This document shows, piece after piece, positions 53,565 through 64,000 of a stretch of 64,000 nucleotides of DNA (position 1 is the stretch's first letter; the number at the start of each line of letters is the position of its first letter). This DNA comes from Lineus longissimus. Taxonomy: Eukaryota; Nemertea; Pilidiophora; Heteronemertea; Lineidae. The notes below the pieces were generated by a model. The model searched no databases and was not told where the DNA came from. It saw only the letters and a list, made by a program, of their open reading frames with translations. Both the position numbers and the translations under genes were made by a program. The stretch spans positions 8,620,001 through 8,684,000 of the forward strand of contig NC_088323.1 in assembly GCF_910592395.1 (NCBI RefSeq), written 5' to 3'.

Positions 53565-55510
53565 TTTTTTATTTATTTATTCGTGTAAAATACATGTACA
53601 ATATTTGATATAACATGACAAGACATTGGATTATGAACAAAATAAAACGTACATGCATTACACTGGTAACCATGTAGGTCGAGACCTATTATATGGCACC
53701 AGATAATATGGGTTGTGTCGTCGGGGTGCCGGCGACATGCGCACTAAGTGGGCCGACAGTTTGCACAACGGCAGAAAGTGACGAAAGTGCACATGTCGTC
53801 GACATCCAAACGATCCAACCTGTCAAAATAATAAACATTAAGGGACGATTTAAAATGCATTTTTTTCAAATTATGTAATTGGACCGGGAGGCTGTTCCAC
53901 AGCTTCGGTGTCCTCACCCAGTATGAGGCACCGAACGTCTCCGAGTGGAATCTCGGCTGCGCCAGTCGTAAACCGTCGCCCCTTACAGCCGGGGTTATAT
54001 AAAAACGTGCATTAAAATCCAGGACATTATAATAAGAATCGCGCATAAAAACTAGATCCTTGATTTCCCGACGGTACGACAGGGGCAGCAGAGACAACGC
54101 TCGCAGACGCTCCACATATGGCATATCAGGGCCTAAAATGTGACGAGTCATCCTCCGCTGGACACGCTCTAAAGTTTCAAGATCACGTCGCACATGTGTG
54201 TCGAATACCACCGTACCATATTCAAGGCGACTACGCACAAGTGATTTATACAACATGATATTCAAATTAACGTCTGCAGTACGCCCGCATACACGCCTGA
54301 TCATACCCCACATTCTACTTGCACTGCTTGCAATACCATTGACATGAGATGACTATGACAGGTCCGAAGAAATGACAATACCAAGATCCTTGAATTTATC
54401 AACCCGACACAATGCAAAACCATTGATATTGTAAAAGAAGTGTGTCGGATTTAACTTCCTAGTAACACTCATGACCATGCATTTGCTTGGGCTAAATGTC
54501 ATGCCCCACCGTTTACTCCAAGCGTACAATTTATCAAGGTCGGTCTGAAGTAGCAGACAGTCGGTTACAGACTCTATCTCCCTACACATTTTGGAATCAT
54601 CAGCAAAAAGATCCATGGCAGTACCGTCACTAACGACCTCAGCAATATCATTTACGTACAATAAGAATAAAAGAGGGCCTAAAATTGACCCTTGCGGCAC
54701 ACCAGACAGTACATCTAAAAGTGATGACTCCGAGCCATTAATCACAACTCTCTGCTTCCTATTTGTAAGATACGACGTTAACCAACTCAGAAGACGTCCA
54801 CAGATTCCAAAGGAACGAATCTTATGTAATAAGAGGCAATGGGGAACGGAATCGAAAGCTTTAGCAAAATCCAAATATATAACATCAGTTTGACCCCCAC
54901 TATCTAAGACCTGGCCCAGTCTATGCTGGAACTGAACAAGCTGAGTGGCCGTTGACCGCCTGTTACAGAAGCCATGCTGGCCTTTATAGACTGACGGACT
55001 TAAGACTGGAGAGATACTGTTATAAATGCAACGTTCCATTACTTTAGAAACCACAGATAGGAGAGACACGGGTCTATAATTTGAAATCAAATGCTTGTCT
55101 CCCTTCTTGTACACTGGCACAACGTTAGCGATTTTCCAATCGTTTGGTAAAACACCTGTCTGCATTGAAACGTTGAATAAAAATGCGAGTGAAGAACACA
55201 GTGTAGAGGCACACTCCCTCAGAACACGATTAGAGACCCTGTCAGGCCCACAGGCCTTAGTCTTGTCCAGCCTGTTTAATACCGATTTCACCTCAACTGC
55301 TGTAAAGTTAACAGAATCAAGGTTATAATTATCATACATGGTAACATCAGGTTTTCTCAAGTCGTTGTGATGAGAAAAATTGGAATAAAAATAACCATTG
55401 AAGGCTTTTGCCTTGCGCAGAGGAGTCACAAAATACTCATTGCCCAGCTTCGCTGTCTCTGGTATATACTGCGTACCTACTCTGCCAGATTATTAATTTG
55501 GGAAGAAACC
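53565..55510 (-). mobile_element. Jockey/CR1-group LINE, 5'-truncated, nested
   Basis: The - strand RT frame runs from about 55500 through 55429 to 53744 with a single in-frame TAG at 54353-54355. Motifs: NYRPVSLLSVVSKVMERCIY, YLDFAKAFDSVPH, SGVPQGSILGPLLFLLYVND, and FADDSK as a variant of the YADD box. After the TAG come YKSLVRSRLEYGTVVFDT and FGASYWVRTPKLWNSLPVQL. The 3' end is marked by an AATA-type microsatellite (about 53572-53583 on + as TTTATT repeats). The endonuclease is missing. It lies within the Harbinger intron. Confidence 0.85.
53744..55429 (-). pseudogene. reverse transcriptase ORF of the nested LINE, one nonsense codon
   Basis: Two frames listed separately by stops (55429-54353 and 54313-53744) are in the same phase, separated by one TAG, so a single substitution interrupts an otherwise open RT and C-terminal region. 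All core RT blocks are readable. The FADD box keeps both catalytic aspartates. Lacks the N-terminal endonuclease, so it could not have moved alone. Confidence 0.8.
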
Positions 55511-55731
55511 ATGCGATTTTGTGTGTCAGAACAGTCATGACAGTGTGTGATAGCACAAATTTCCTGGCATATGGGATGACATATCTTTCAAAATCGTAAC
55601 TACAGTGTGATTCAAAAAAAATAATTTTTTATCAATTTCTGTATAATATTTATCTAAACTAAAAATCTAATGAAAGCTTGATCTATGAATAGGTGATTCT
55701 TATCATTCTAATGCTCAATCAAAAAAAACTT

Positions 55732-55945
55732 AAAGGGGGACTATAGGCAGAAGCAGGAAGCTATTAAATTGGTCACCTTCAGAAGACTTACACAGTTAGG
55801 GCACTGGGTCATGTTTGATTCAGCACTAAATATTCCTCATACAAGGGTGAATAGGTTTGACGTAATGTGAGATGGGAGAGACCCGTATTGACCACTGTGT
55901 GTAACTTCATCTTGCCCCTATCCTCTTCTTTGTGTCACTGTGGTA
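55732..55945. mobile_element. TTAA-MITE in the Harbinger intron
   Basis: Left end CTTAAAGGGGGACTATAGGC, interior GATTCAGCACTAAATATTCC and GGGAGAGACCCGTATTGACC match the family. The right TIR is degraded (CATCTTGCCCCTATCCTC). Confidence 0.75.
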
Positions 55946-56018
55946 CTTATCACTGCCCGAGGATCTCTATAAGGATATTTAGATAAAACTACTAAACATT
56001 CTTTTTAATTTATTGCAG

Positions 56019-56485
56019 GGAAACTTATAAATGTGGTAGCTCGCTGGCCTGGAGCCACACATGACTCCCACATCTTCAAGGAGAGCGAAATCGGACAGCA
56101 CCTCTCCGAGAACAACATGCAAGAAGTCTATCTGTTGGGAGATTCCGGCTATCCTTGTAAGCCGTTTCTTTTAACCCCCTATCTGACGCCCACAACACGT
56201 GCTGAGAAACGCTATAACTCAGCTCAGAAGAAGACACGCAATTCCATCGAGCGTTGTTTTAGGGTGATGAAGAGACGATTTCATTGTCTTCATGGGGAAA
56301 TCCGCATGCGTCCTGACAGAACATGCAAAATCATCATCGCTTGTTGTGTCCTGCACAATATTGCTATAGAGAGAAGAGAGCCGCTGTTAGGACGTCCAAG
56401 GCGAGAACCACGACAAAGACATGTCTACCAGGGTCCCAATGATGGGTTTGCTATGCGGAAATTTGTCACTGAACGATTCTTCTAA
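56019..56485 (+). CDS. Harbinger transposase (HARBI1-like), exon 2
   Basis: Begins at acceptor TTATTGCAG (ending 56018) and reads KLINVVARWPGATHDSHIFK, joining exon 1 as DHRGK in frame. LLGDSGYPCKPFLLTPY contains the second catalytic aspartate, and RNSIERCFRVMKRRFHCLHG the glutamate, completing the DDE triad of the DDE_Tnp_4 fold. It ends in MRKFVTERFF and TAA. This half looks intact; activity is excluded by the exon 1 frameshift unless the assembly is wrong there. Confidence 0.88.
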
Positions 56486-56968
56486 TAGGCAAACTACACA
56501 TTCAGGGTTCACCGAGTGTATGCAGTAAGATTTACTTTCAAAACAAGCATCACAGATACACCAGCATATCTTTTATGAGTTATTTCTTCCAAAAACAAAT
56601 TTTTCTGATCTTAGTTCATACCAATTTTAATATTGAACCTGCTTGACATTCACAATGAAAAACCTAATGGTATTCACTTTAGCTAAACAGTAACTAACAA
56701 ATTGGAATTCATGGATGTACGGCGTGTATGTGTTGCTGCAATTTGAAACTAAATCCTGCAAAAGAAAAGGATTTAAAGATTAATTCATAGATAGATAAAT
56801 ATTATTCTTGACGTTGAACTTTATATACAAGTGTCTGTAAGACGTAACATTTTGGGTGATAATAAAATATTTACAGTTCCTTCAAATACAGGAAGGGTTT
56901 AAATGACATTTGACATTCTTTGTGGAATGAAATGAAGACGAAAGTGGCAATTCTGGAGTTGTAAAGAT
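56486..56968. other. spacer between transposase and MYB-like gene
   Basis: AT-rich, no ORF; the two Harbinger genes converge here. AATAAA-like signals occur (AATAAAATAT near 56862 on +), possibly polyadenylation sites. Confidence 0.5.
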
Positions 56969-57363
56969 CTAACAGTTTAAATCTTTCTCCAACTTCAAAA
57001 TTTCCAGTTTCATCTTCTTTTCATTCAGGGCGGCATTCGACAGTTCCTTTAAGAGTAAAGCGTGCTGGACAGGGCAGATGCATCGGCGTGTTTTTACACA
57101 ATCTATAGTCGACAATTGTCCATCAGTGGCAGGAAGTTGAGTAGACGCACTGCTTGTCTTCTTCCCCTTCCCTTTCCCCTTGCTCTTCCCTTTTTCGCCC
57201 CTCTGCTCTGTGGCGATGGCCATTTCTTTTGTTGCGTTGAATTCCGAGTCTGTGGATACCGGTTGTGACGGCTCTTGCTCCGATTCCCATCTTCCACTGG
57301 CCTCTTCAACAAGTCTCATGAGCTCCCTCTGCTCCTCGTTGTACTCATAGGAATGTTGACTAT
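56969..57363 (-). CDS. Harbinger MYB/SANT-like protein, exon 2
   Basis: Begins after TTATTTCAG (- strand, 57364-57372) as SQHSYEYNEEQRELMRLVEE, has a Gly/Lys-rich linker (GKSKGKGKGKK), and ends with a leucine-rich coil (LLLKELSNAALNEKKMKLEI, then LKLEKDLNC). Such C-terminal coils are usual in the DNA-binding partner of Harbinger transposases. Joins exon 1 in phase 1. A run ending CICPVQHALLL precedes the coil. Confidence 0.65.
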
Positions 57364-58020
57364 CTGAAATAACAGTAACACCAATTAGGATGGAGTGGTC
57401 CATGTAGTGTGTAGTGTTTTACATTGTGTCACAAAGTTTTCAAAATGTTTTTGAATTGTCCTGGAAAGTCGAAGTTTTAAAAATTTCTATGAACACAACA
57501 ACATTCATGACATTAAAGTGTGATTGTTATTCACTAAGTAATAACTCGGAGAACGGAGGCAAGAAACTAAGCCTATTTCCTACAATATTTTCACAAACGG
57601 CACCCCATATGTTATGCACTTGCATAAATTATAAGGTCAAGGTCACTGGACCTGCGGCATCATTTCAACATGTTCAATCAGTGTGCAAGCATGCACTGCT
57701 GTTAAAGTTTGTTTTCTCTCTCAAACAGGCCCTATCTGAAGTTGTCATAAGATGAGATTATCTTCACATTGGTTATGAGTATCTAGAGTTCAGGATGTGT
57801 GAAGGTCAAGGACCAATTCGTTTGTTTTTACCAGTTTTTATGACTGGAAATTTTAACTTTTTGAAAAGAATGAAAAAAATGGCCGACATGCGATTTCCTG
57901 GCTGGCAGTCTGCCAAAAGATGGTGGTGGGCCCAGCAGACGTTTTTTTTTTCTCCTGAAAATGCAATTGAACATTATAGGCCTAAATGAAAGTTAAATCA
58001 GACAAATCTGTGTGTCAAAC

Positions 58021-58545
58021 CTTCTAACTGTGTAGGTGGGGGAAAACCGGTGGCTAGTTGAGCCAGCATCTCTGGGGCTGTCTTAGAAGACCCATTTGAC
58101 CTGGCATTTGGTGCTGTTGGCAGTGCTGCTGATGTTGATGGCACTGCAGATTCCACACCACAAGAGATTCCAGCCCAGCTTGGGCTGTCACCAAAAAGGC
58201 TCACTATCTTCGGTGACACGGGGTCTAACGGACGTGGGCCTGATCCACCTCCGATCTTCCTCTTTTCCTTAGCTATCTTATTCTTGGCTCCACTTGTCAG
58301 CCCTTGCCATTTGCACTTGATTTCCCTCCAAGTTCTCTGTTCCACCCCCTGGGCATTAATTTTTCTTGAAATATCATACCAAACACTCTTCTTTAGTTTG
58401 TTGGTGACAGTGTTTGTCAACTTTGATGTTAAGAGCTTGATGTGTGGTTCTGCTAGGTCGAGCAGCAGAGCCACCTCTTTATCCGTAAAGTTCTTCTTTC
58501 TAACAATTTTACCATTCTCTTCTGCAGCAGACAGCTCTTGGTCAG
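58021..58545 (-). CDS. Harbinger MYB/SANT-like protein, exon 1
   Basis: Reads KNFTDKEVALLLDLAEPHIK, LKKSVWYDISRKINAQGVEQ and RTWREIKCKWQGLTSGAKNK: a trihelical MYB/SANT-like (MADF-type) domain with the three expected tryptophans partly kept (VWYDI, RTWREI, KWQGL). A Ser/Pro/Ala-rich linker follows (TAPEMLAQLATGFPPPTQLE), then a weak donor (GAAG/GTTTGA). The frame is open upstream to about 58545 but I find no ATG in it, so the start is lost or lies in another exon. In active elements this protein binds the subterminal repeats and carries the transposase into the nucleus. Confidence 0.7.
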
Positions 58546-58745
58546 ACGTGATACAGGAAGTGAGATGACAAGGTGCATTGTGGGAAAATCCACTGACAAA
58601 TCCACTGACAACTAAAAGGGCCTAAAAATTGGCTTTGAGCAACTCATACTTGTCGGTGGATTACCTATCAGCCGACAACTGATTTTTATCCACCGACAAC
58701 ACTTATCGACCGATAACCTTATCGGTGCTTTGAACAAACGGGCGC

Positions 58746-59490
58746 AGGTCTTAGCAATGTTGATGCTACTCATGAACCTTTTCACAACCATATTGTACTC
58801 GATCATGTTGTGTGTGTTACCACTTGGGGATTGCCAAGATTTTAGGCTAAAAGGTGTTGGCTATGGTGAGTTCGTTGATTCTAGCAAATTCAAGTAGCCG
58901 GATCCCCCTCTCGTTTGTACTTCTAAGCCAAATCTCCCGATGTTGCCTTTCCCTTGGCCCTAGGCATTGGTGCCGATTTTTGCGTCACAGTCCCCAACTA
59001 CCAGAATAATGTACTGCTTTGGGAGAGACTGCATAGTAGCTATGTAGTCTTCGTAAAACCCTCGGATCCATCGCTTATTGCAGCGTAGATCTCGAAAACT
59101 GACATGTTGAATGGTTTTGCGCTGATCCTCACAGTCATCATACGGTTGGAGACTGGTCAGTACTATTTTTAGAATCAAAAAGTAAAAGTAACTAATTATA
59201 GTAATGTTCTACTCTGGTAGTTGCTATTGCACTGAATGTGAAATAAGTTGTTATATATATATGTATACATGTTTATTCGTACACATCGGTACAATTAGAG
59301 TGCAGGGGTGCATTACAGTTGGTCGTGCATGACAGATAAATTAACAGTACTGGTAGCCTACTATAAAGAAATACAAACTACAAAAGCTAAGTAATTTACA
59401 TTCCTACATGTTGTGTTCTATTATTACACAGAGATAACTGTGGCTCAGCAATTAATCAATTAATTAACATATAATTCAGAAAGCCCGTCC
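58746..59490. other. no gene; AT microsatellite
   Basis: TATATATATATGTATAC near 59253. No recognised coding sequence; 58960-59178 on the - strand includes QSLPKQYIILVVGDCDAKIG, reminiscent of an endonuclease GDFNAKIG block, so it may be a scrap of an RTE-like LINE. Confidence 0.4.
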
Positions 59491-59494
59491 TCAA

Positions 59495-61480
59495 TCCCCC
59501 CCCCCCCTTGTCAAAATATTCATCCCTATCCCTACCACTCATTAACTCCCTAATTTGCTCGGCCACTCTTTCCTGCTCCTCTCATACATCCACCATTCTA
59601 ACACCCCGCGTCGTAGAATATTACATGGGCAAATTACCCCTGTATCCCATCCATACTTGGCAACACAAATTAAAAGTTTTCCCAAGAGACGACCGGCTCC
59701 CACCCTCAATAATACATTTACAAAGTCGAAGGTATACATCGTTTCACATCCATAGAGTAAAAAAGATGACAAAGCGCTTTTCTATCTGAGCTCGAATTGG
59801 AAAATCTTGTATAGTAATTAACGGATTCAAAGCATTATGCGTACGATACGGTAAGCACATAAATTTTCTAATACATACTTTCAATGCCACATACATATTC
59901 TCAATTCCTTGAAATGATAGATCCCAGCCCTGATACCCATAGAGAGACATACAATGCGATTTGAAAAGCCTCTACTTCTCTTCGTGAGTGGCAAAGCGAA
60001 ATTGAGATAATAGAATATTCGTTCTTCTATACAAGTCATTTATCGCAATCTGAACTTTTCTCTTCATCGTGTTTGGCCCAAAGATCATGCCCAAATGCAT
60101 CTCAAAGGGAAATGGTCGAAGTATCAGCCCCTGAAACAAAATGACAATGTCTAGATCAGTTTCACCAAAAATAATCAGCTTACTTTTTGAAGCATTGAAA
60201 CTTATCATAAAATCAATTGAAAACGACGAAGCAACCCATAATATATTATTCAATGCAAAAACCGTCGGAGCTAACAAAACCACGTCATCGGCACAGACGA
60301 AAGTGCCGACAAAGTGTAATCTGATGTGACATCCAACGCCAGACGTTGCGAGAGTAAACAAAAGTTCATGTAAGTAGACACTGGATAAAACCGGAGACAA
60401 CACTCCTCCCTGTTTGACTCCCTGATTTGTATACAATATAGTCAAGAACCTAGCAACCAGTGGGCATAACCCCTTCCCGCAAAAGAAGTCGAAATAATGT
60501 ACTAAAACGCACCTTATCAAACGCCTTCGAGGCATCTAGCATGACACAATATACATTAGTATTTTGACTCTTAAAATAATCAATCACCTCATTTACCACC
60601 GTACTGTAAGTGGCAGTAAATAACCCATGTTTGAAACCAAATTGCATATCTGACGAAGAAAAAACGTTGCTGGATTTATGAAGGAAAACGTAATCCAAAG
60701 TCTTGCCCATAATACTACTTTGTGAAATGCCTCTATAATTGTCCTATGAAGTTAATTGTTTTCTTGCATTCTTAGGTATAGGTATAACAGTAGTTTTAGG
60801 AAAGTCCCCAGCACAACACCCATGATTCACCATTGATGATAACAAAAGGGATATCATAACCTTCAGTCTGTTCCCCAATTGAGAAAATTGTCAGATTTGA
60901 GACCTTCAATGCTATCACTCTAGCCTTTGTTTAGCTTTTTCATGCCCCCAATTACATCTTCATATGAAATTGAGTGCCCTACTGACCCCCCCCCCCCCCC
61001 CTCCCATTGCAACACATCTCATGCACACCCTTAAGCGCCTCCATCTCACCATTATCATACGAAATCGGAGTTACAAACCTGTTTAAATTCATCAGCAAAA
61101 ACCTTACAAATGGCCTATGGCCCATCAACCTTGTCCATTGTTTTAGGGAGAACGCTATTTGCTTTATTGATTTTACTAACATCTTTACAAAATTATTTAC
61201 TACTCTTGCCTTGCATTTTTTTTGTTAATTTATCAGCTGCTACTTTCTCATTGTTATTTTTTACCTTTCTCACAACATGATATATGATGCCCTAGTCCGA
61301 CGACGAATGTCGGCCACTATGCCGTTCTGAGGCCACCCATTTTCAACCCAGATGGAGTGCCAGAGAATAGCTTTCTCCCTAAGAACATTGACCTCATCGT
61401 TCCAGTCAGTAATACATTTAAATTGCTTAACACTTTGGAATAGATACATCAGCAGCACTAATACATGCATCAGTTTTTCA
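59495..61480 (-). mobile_element. decayed LINE, RT remains
   Basis: From 61470 downward on the - strand: WNDEVNVLREKAILWHSIWV and NGIVADIRRRTRASY (region before the RT), a piece ending GEMEALKGVHEMCC, QFGFKHGLFTATYSTVVNEV, MLDASKAFDKVRFSTLFRLL, GVKQGGVLSPVLSSVYLHEL and FVCADDVVLLAPT (YADD changed to CADD). Then VCIRKFMCLPYRTHNALNPL. Many stops and frameshifts. The GVKQGGVLSP...ADDVVLLAPT wording belongs to a non-LTR group common in marine animals; clade not assigned. Poly-C runs at 59499 and 60988 lie near its ends. Confidence 0.75.
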
Positions 61481-63005
61481 GTCGTGAAACCTTTCTATTT
61501 CAGCTTGATTTGCCTTACAGAAATAATTTCTACAATTTATTACATCCACAGGAATATCAACAGCACTCAAGTATTCATCCAATTGCAATAATTTTCAACG
61601 TCCCCGGTGTGCGCTTTCTCCCGACATGGTTCATTCCCACGTGTTTCAGGCCTGTGGCCCTCCCGAGAACTACAAGAAATATTCATGCAGACTAGAATGA
61701 TCAGACAAATTGTGACCTTCGTGTAACACCTCATATAAATCAAAACGTTCAAACATGCTTTCAGAAATTAAGAAATGATTAATCAACGATCTACTATACC
61801 ATTTGATGCGCTCTCTTAACTGAAGTCCACCTGCAATACATTATAATTAACCGCAGAACACAAATGTTCCTGTTTTAATTAACTATCGAAATGGTAATTC
61901 TTAACCAATTTGATGGTATTTTTACCACCTTTTTAAGTTGGAACAAATCATCACTGGAAATGAGTGACATTGGTTCCCATTGGCTGAATACAGTAAGGAG
62001 AATATGGAGCCGATTGGTAATGGAAATTCATTACAGCATTACAAAAATAGTTTCAAATTGCTTCCACAACCACTTTTTTTAAAGATCCAGCTCGTATGCA
62101 GCCTTAAATTGCATAGCCAATATTTGATACAACTTATTTTGTTGAAATTATTTGTGAGTTTTGTGCACTTTTAACAGTTTGGCAAGACCACCGAGCTGCA
62201 TACAACCAAGGAATTTACTGTGTATAGTGGGCTGACCTAAGGTCGAAAATCACCTCTCTTCTTGAAATCAAAGCAAAGTCATTAGCATCCCCAGATCAAT
62301 TTTCAAAGTTGAAATACTCCAGGATTTATGTATCAAATTAGCTACTACGAACGATATAAGACATTAGTGAACTTTTTCTATAAAAAATAGACAAAATCAC
62401 TCACTCAGAATGACGTTATTCCCACTGTGAACGAGTTTTTGATACTAAAAATCCATGAAAATCCGAAGTTTTTTTGCCTTTTTTCATCAAGTTTGCTTGT
62501 CGCCACCATTTTCTAGCTTAAATCATGTGACAAAAGCTTAAAACCTTGACCCCATTTACCTTAGAAGTGTTCAGAACCTGTACATTCAACACTAGAAACC
62601 TCGACACCAGGTCAACAGCGTTGTCAGAACAGGCCGCCGCTAGATGGCGATATCGCTTGGTGGGGCCGTCTCCACAGTGGTGAACTGCTCAGAGAAAAGG
62701 ACAATTATATGCTATAAAGACAAAGCCGGAATCAATGCAAATACCACCCTAGCAAATGGAATTAAATGGACAACACTTCCAGATACATACACGTTCGCTC
62801 GGTTCTGCCATAGCGTGGTTTCAGTGTTGGAGGAGCGTGCAACGTTGCCGCGATGATACCGCCCCCGAAACAACAGCGCGGGAATGACGTCAACGCATAG
62901 CGCTGCCATATATTAGGAACTGAGGGAACTATTTCACAATGTCACTCATTTCCAGTGATGTAATCGTTGGTTTGTTTTTACTAATTTCACTCGGTGCAAT
63001 AGGAA
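61481..63005. other. no gene recognised
   Basis: Short ORFs only. 62630-62900 is GC-richer with CGCCGCTAGATGGCGATATC; no domain found. Confidence 0.4.
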
Positions 63006-63290
63006 CTACCAATTAGTTGCTTTTAGAACTGCTGAAGCCGTGTCCTTATAAACCCAGACTGCCGTCCCATGCCCACGCTTGGAATGTTGACCACTCAAGA
63101 AGTGTCTGCGTCCATCGGTTGTTGTCATCTCACCTGTGCCAGTGAGCCTTGTCTCAGGCAGACCAACAATGTTCCACCTGTATCGCCAAAGTTCATACTC
63201 GAGCTGTTCGATCTTGGCCGCAGCATTCCGGGTTCGCACATGACATGTTCCGATAATGTTGTTCTGTCGCCGAAGATAGATCATGGGTGT
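63006..63290 (-). mobile_element. RTE-like endonuclease fragment
   Basis: The - strand frame reads GTCHVRTRNAAAKIEQLEYE, LWRYRWNIVGLPETRLTGTG and KRGHGTAVWVYKD. The N-VRT...K..QLE.E..RY....V.L.E.R..G.GE pattern is the start of the apurinic endonuclease of RTE-group LINEs. It stops at 63006; no RT follows. Possibly related to the RTE relic at 21.4 kb, on the other strand. Confidence 0.75.
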
Positions 63291-64000
63291 CTGGGTGCCA
63301 GTAACACAATTATCAGCGGCGTGTGGGAGTCGCGGACGTTGTTAACCTGGGACGCGTCCGATCCGGTATGAATCTCGTTGTTTTCCTTGCCATGTTGATT
63401 CACGGGTAGGGTAACTCCTTGCAGAGCCCAATTCCTCTCCAGGAGTTGTTAGATGGCCGTTGGTTCAACAATGAGCTCATCGGCTCTTAAGATGGATATT
63501 GGCCATGGTCCTCCACCTGTGTGTCTGGCATCCCGCCACACCAAAGTCAAAGACTCTGATAGGGGTACCGGTTTAGTCGCCGATGGTCAGACCCTGAGCA
63601 GGTTGCACTGGTCTACAGGTTATACCAGTGGTAGGCCATTGGCCGGAACTGAAAGAATCGCAAGCCATACAATTTAAAAAAGGTAATGAGCAAAGTTGAG
63701 CTGAACGTTGCGATTCCATGGGACAATCAATTGGGAATTTAGATAATAACGCTAGCTTACCTGACCATATATACTTGAACGCGAACGACACAGCACAACG
63801 AAAATTGCGGTAACCGGAAAAACGCCGACCGACCGACCGACTGACCGACCTACCGACCTACCGTCATATACAGTATCCCTTTCGCTTTTCTGTAGCACAT
63901 GTATCTGTGTAGTGCCCAGCGCAATGGACATGATGGATTCCGACATGTCTGACAGCAGCATCTCCAGTCAATTATACCGGTGTAATGTTTTTGGGGGTTT
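63291..64000. other. no gene; CCGA tetranucleotide repeat
   Basis: CCGACCGACCGACCGACTGA and continuing CCGACC units at about 63827-63862. The remaining ORFs have no motif. Confidence 0.6.

Larger units (their letters stand above)
52554..58745. mobile_element. Harbinger-type DNA transposon with nested insertions
   Basis: Left end GGGCACGGTTGTTCAAAGCA and right end (reverse complement) CGCCCGTTTGTTCAAAGCAC share TGTTCAAAGCACCGATA. CWG trinucleotides flank them (CTG at 52552, CAG at 58745), as in the PIF/Harbinger superfamily. Subterminal ACCGATAA and CCGACAA motifs recur at both ends. It carries the expected pair of genes: a DDE transposase (+) and a MYB/SANT-like protein (-). A LINE (about 53565-55510) and a TTAA MITE (55732-55945) have inserted into the transposase intron. 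Confidence 0.9.

Overview
This is eukaryotic, metazoan-type genomic DNA, not a bacterial or phage window. It is gene-poor, with short exon-like ORFs bounded by GT/AG signals and many non-LTR retrotransposons of several clades. It also holds a two-gene Harbinger DNA transposon, a tRNA-derived SINE, and several MITEs with long terminal inverted repeats (TIRs). Homopolymer G runs and GT microsatellites are common. The mix of tRNA-SINE, CR1/L2-like and RTE-like LINEs, Harbinger and PAN/apple domain exons suits a marine invertebrate such as a lancelet, echinoderm, hemichordate or mollusc. I cannot fix the species from sequence alone. Layout. 1-6 kb: no gene seen, one TA-flanked TIR element, microsatellites and short duplications. 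6-30 kb: the main host-gene region. Two paralogous loci face each other tail to tail. The left locus (+ strand, about 6.0-14.7 kb) and the right locus (- strand, about 29.8-24.5 kb) share a 96-codon PAN/apple-like exon, several degraded or partial exon-like blocks, and a long terminal exon of 362-367 codons. The terminal exon is open in both copies and encodes a protein I do not recognise, probably beta-rich and propeller-like. Homology continues in the non-coding DNA between exons and past the 3' end, so this is an inverted segmental duplication. The arms were later broken by independent MITE, SINE and other insertions. An RTE-like LINE relic and a TTAA-flanked MITE lie between the loci. 30-40 kb: no convincing gene; palindromic repeats, a perfect 26-bp hairpin, a minisatellite in two opposite orientations, and a directly duplicated segment. 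40.7-51.5 kb: a 1.3-1.4 kb unit present twice in direct orientation. Each copy carries a different DNA element, and a nearly complete CR1/L2-type LINE lies between them. 52.5-58.75 kb: a Harbinger-type transposon with a HARBI1-like transposase in two exons and a MYB/SANT-like accessory protein on the other strand. A second LINE and a TTAA MITE are nested in the transposase intron. 59-64 kb: decayed LINE remains on the - strand. The two PAN/unknown-domain paralogs are the best candidates for host genes and for an undescribed family. Nearly everything else recognisable is mobile DNA. All alignments were made by eye; identities are approximate.
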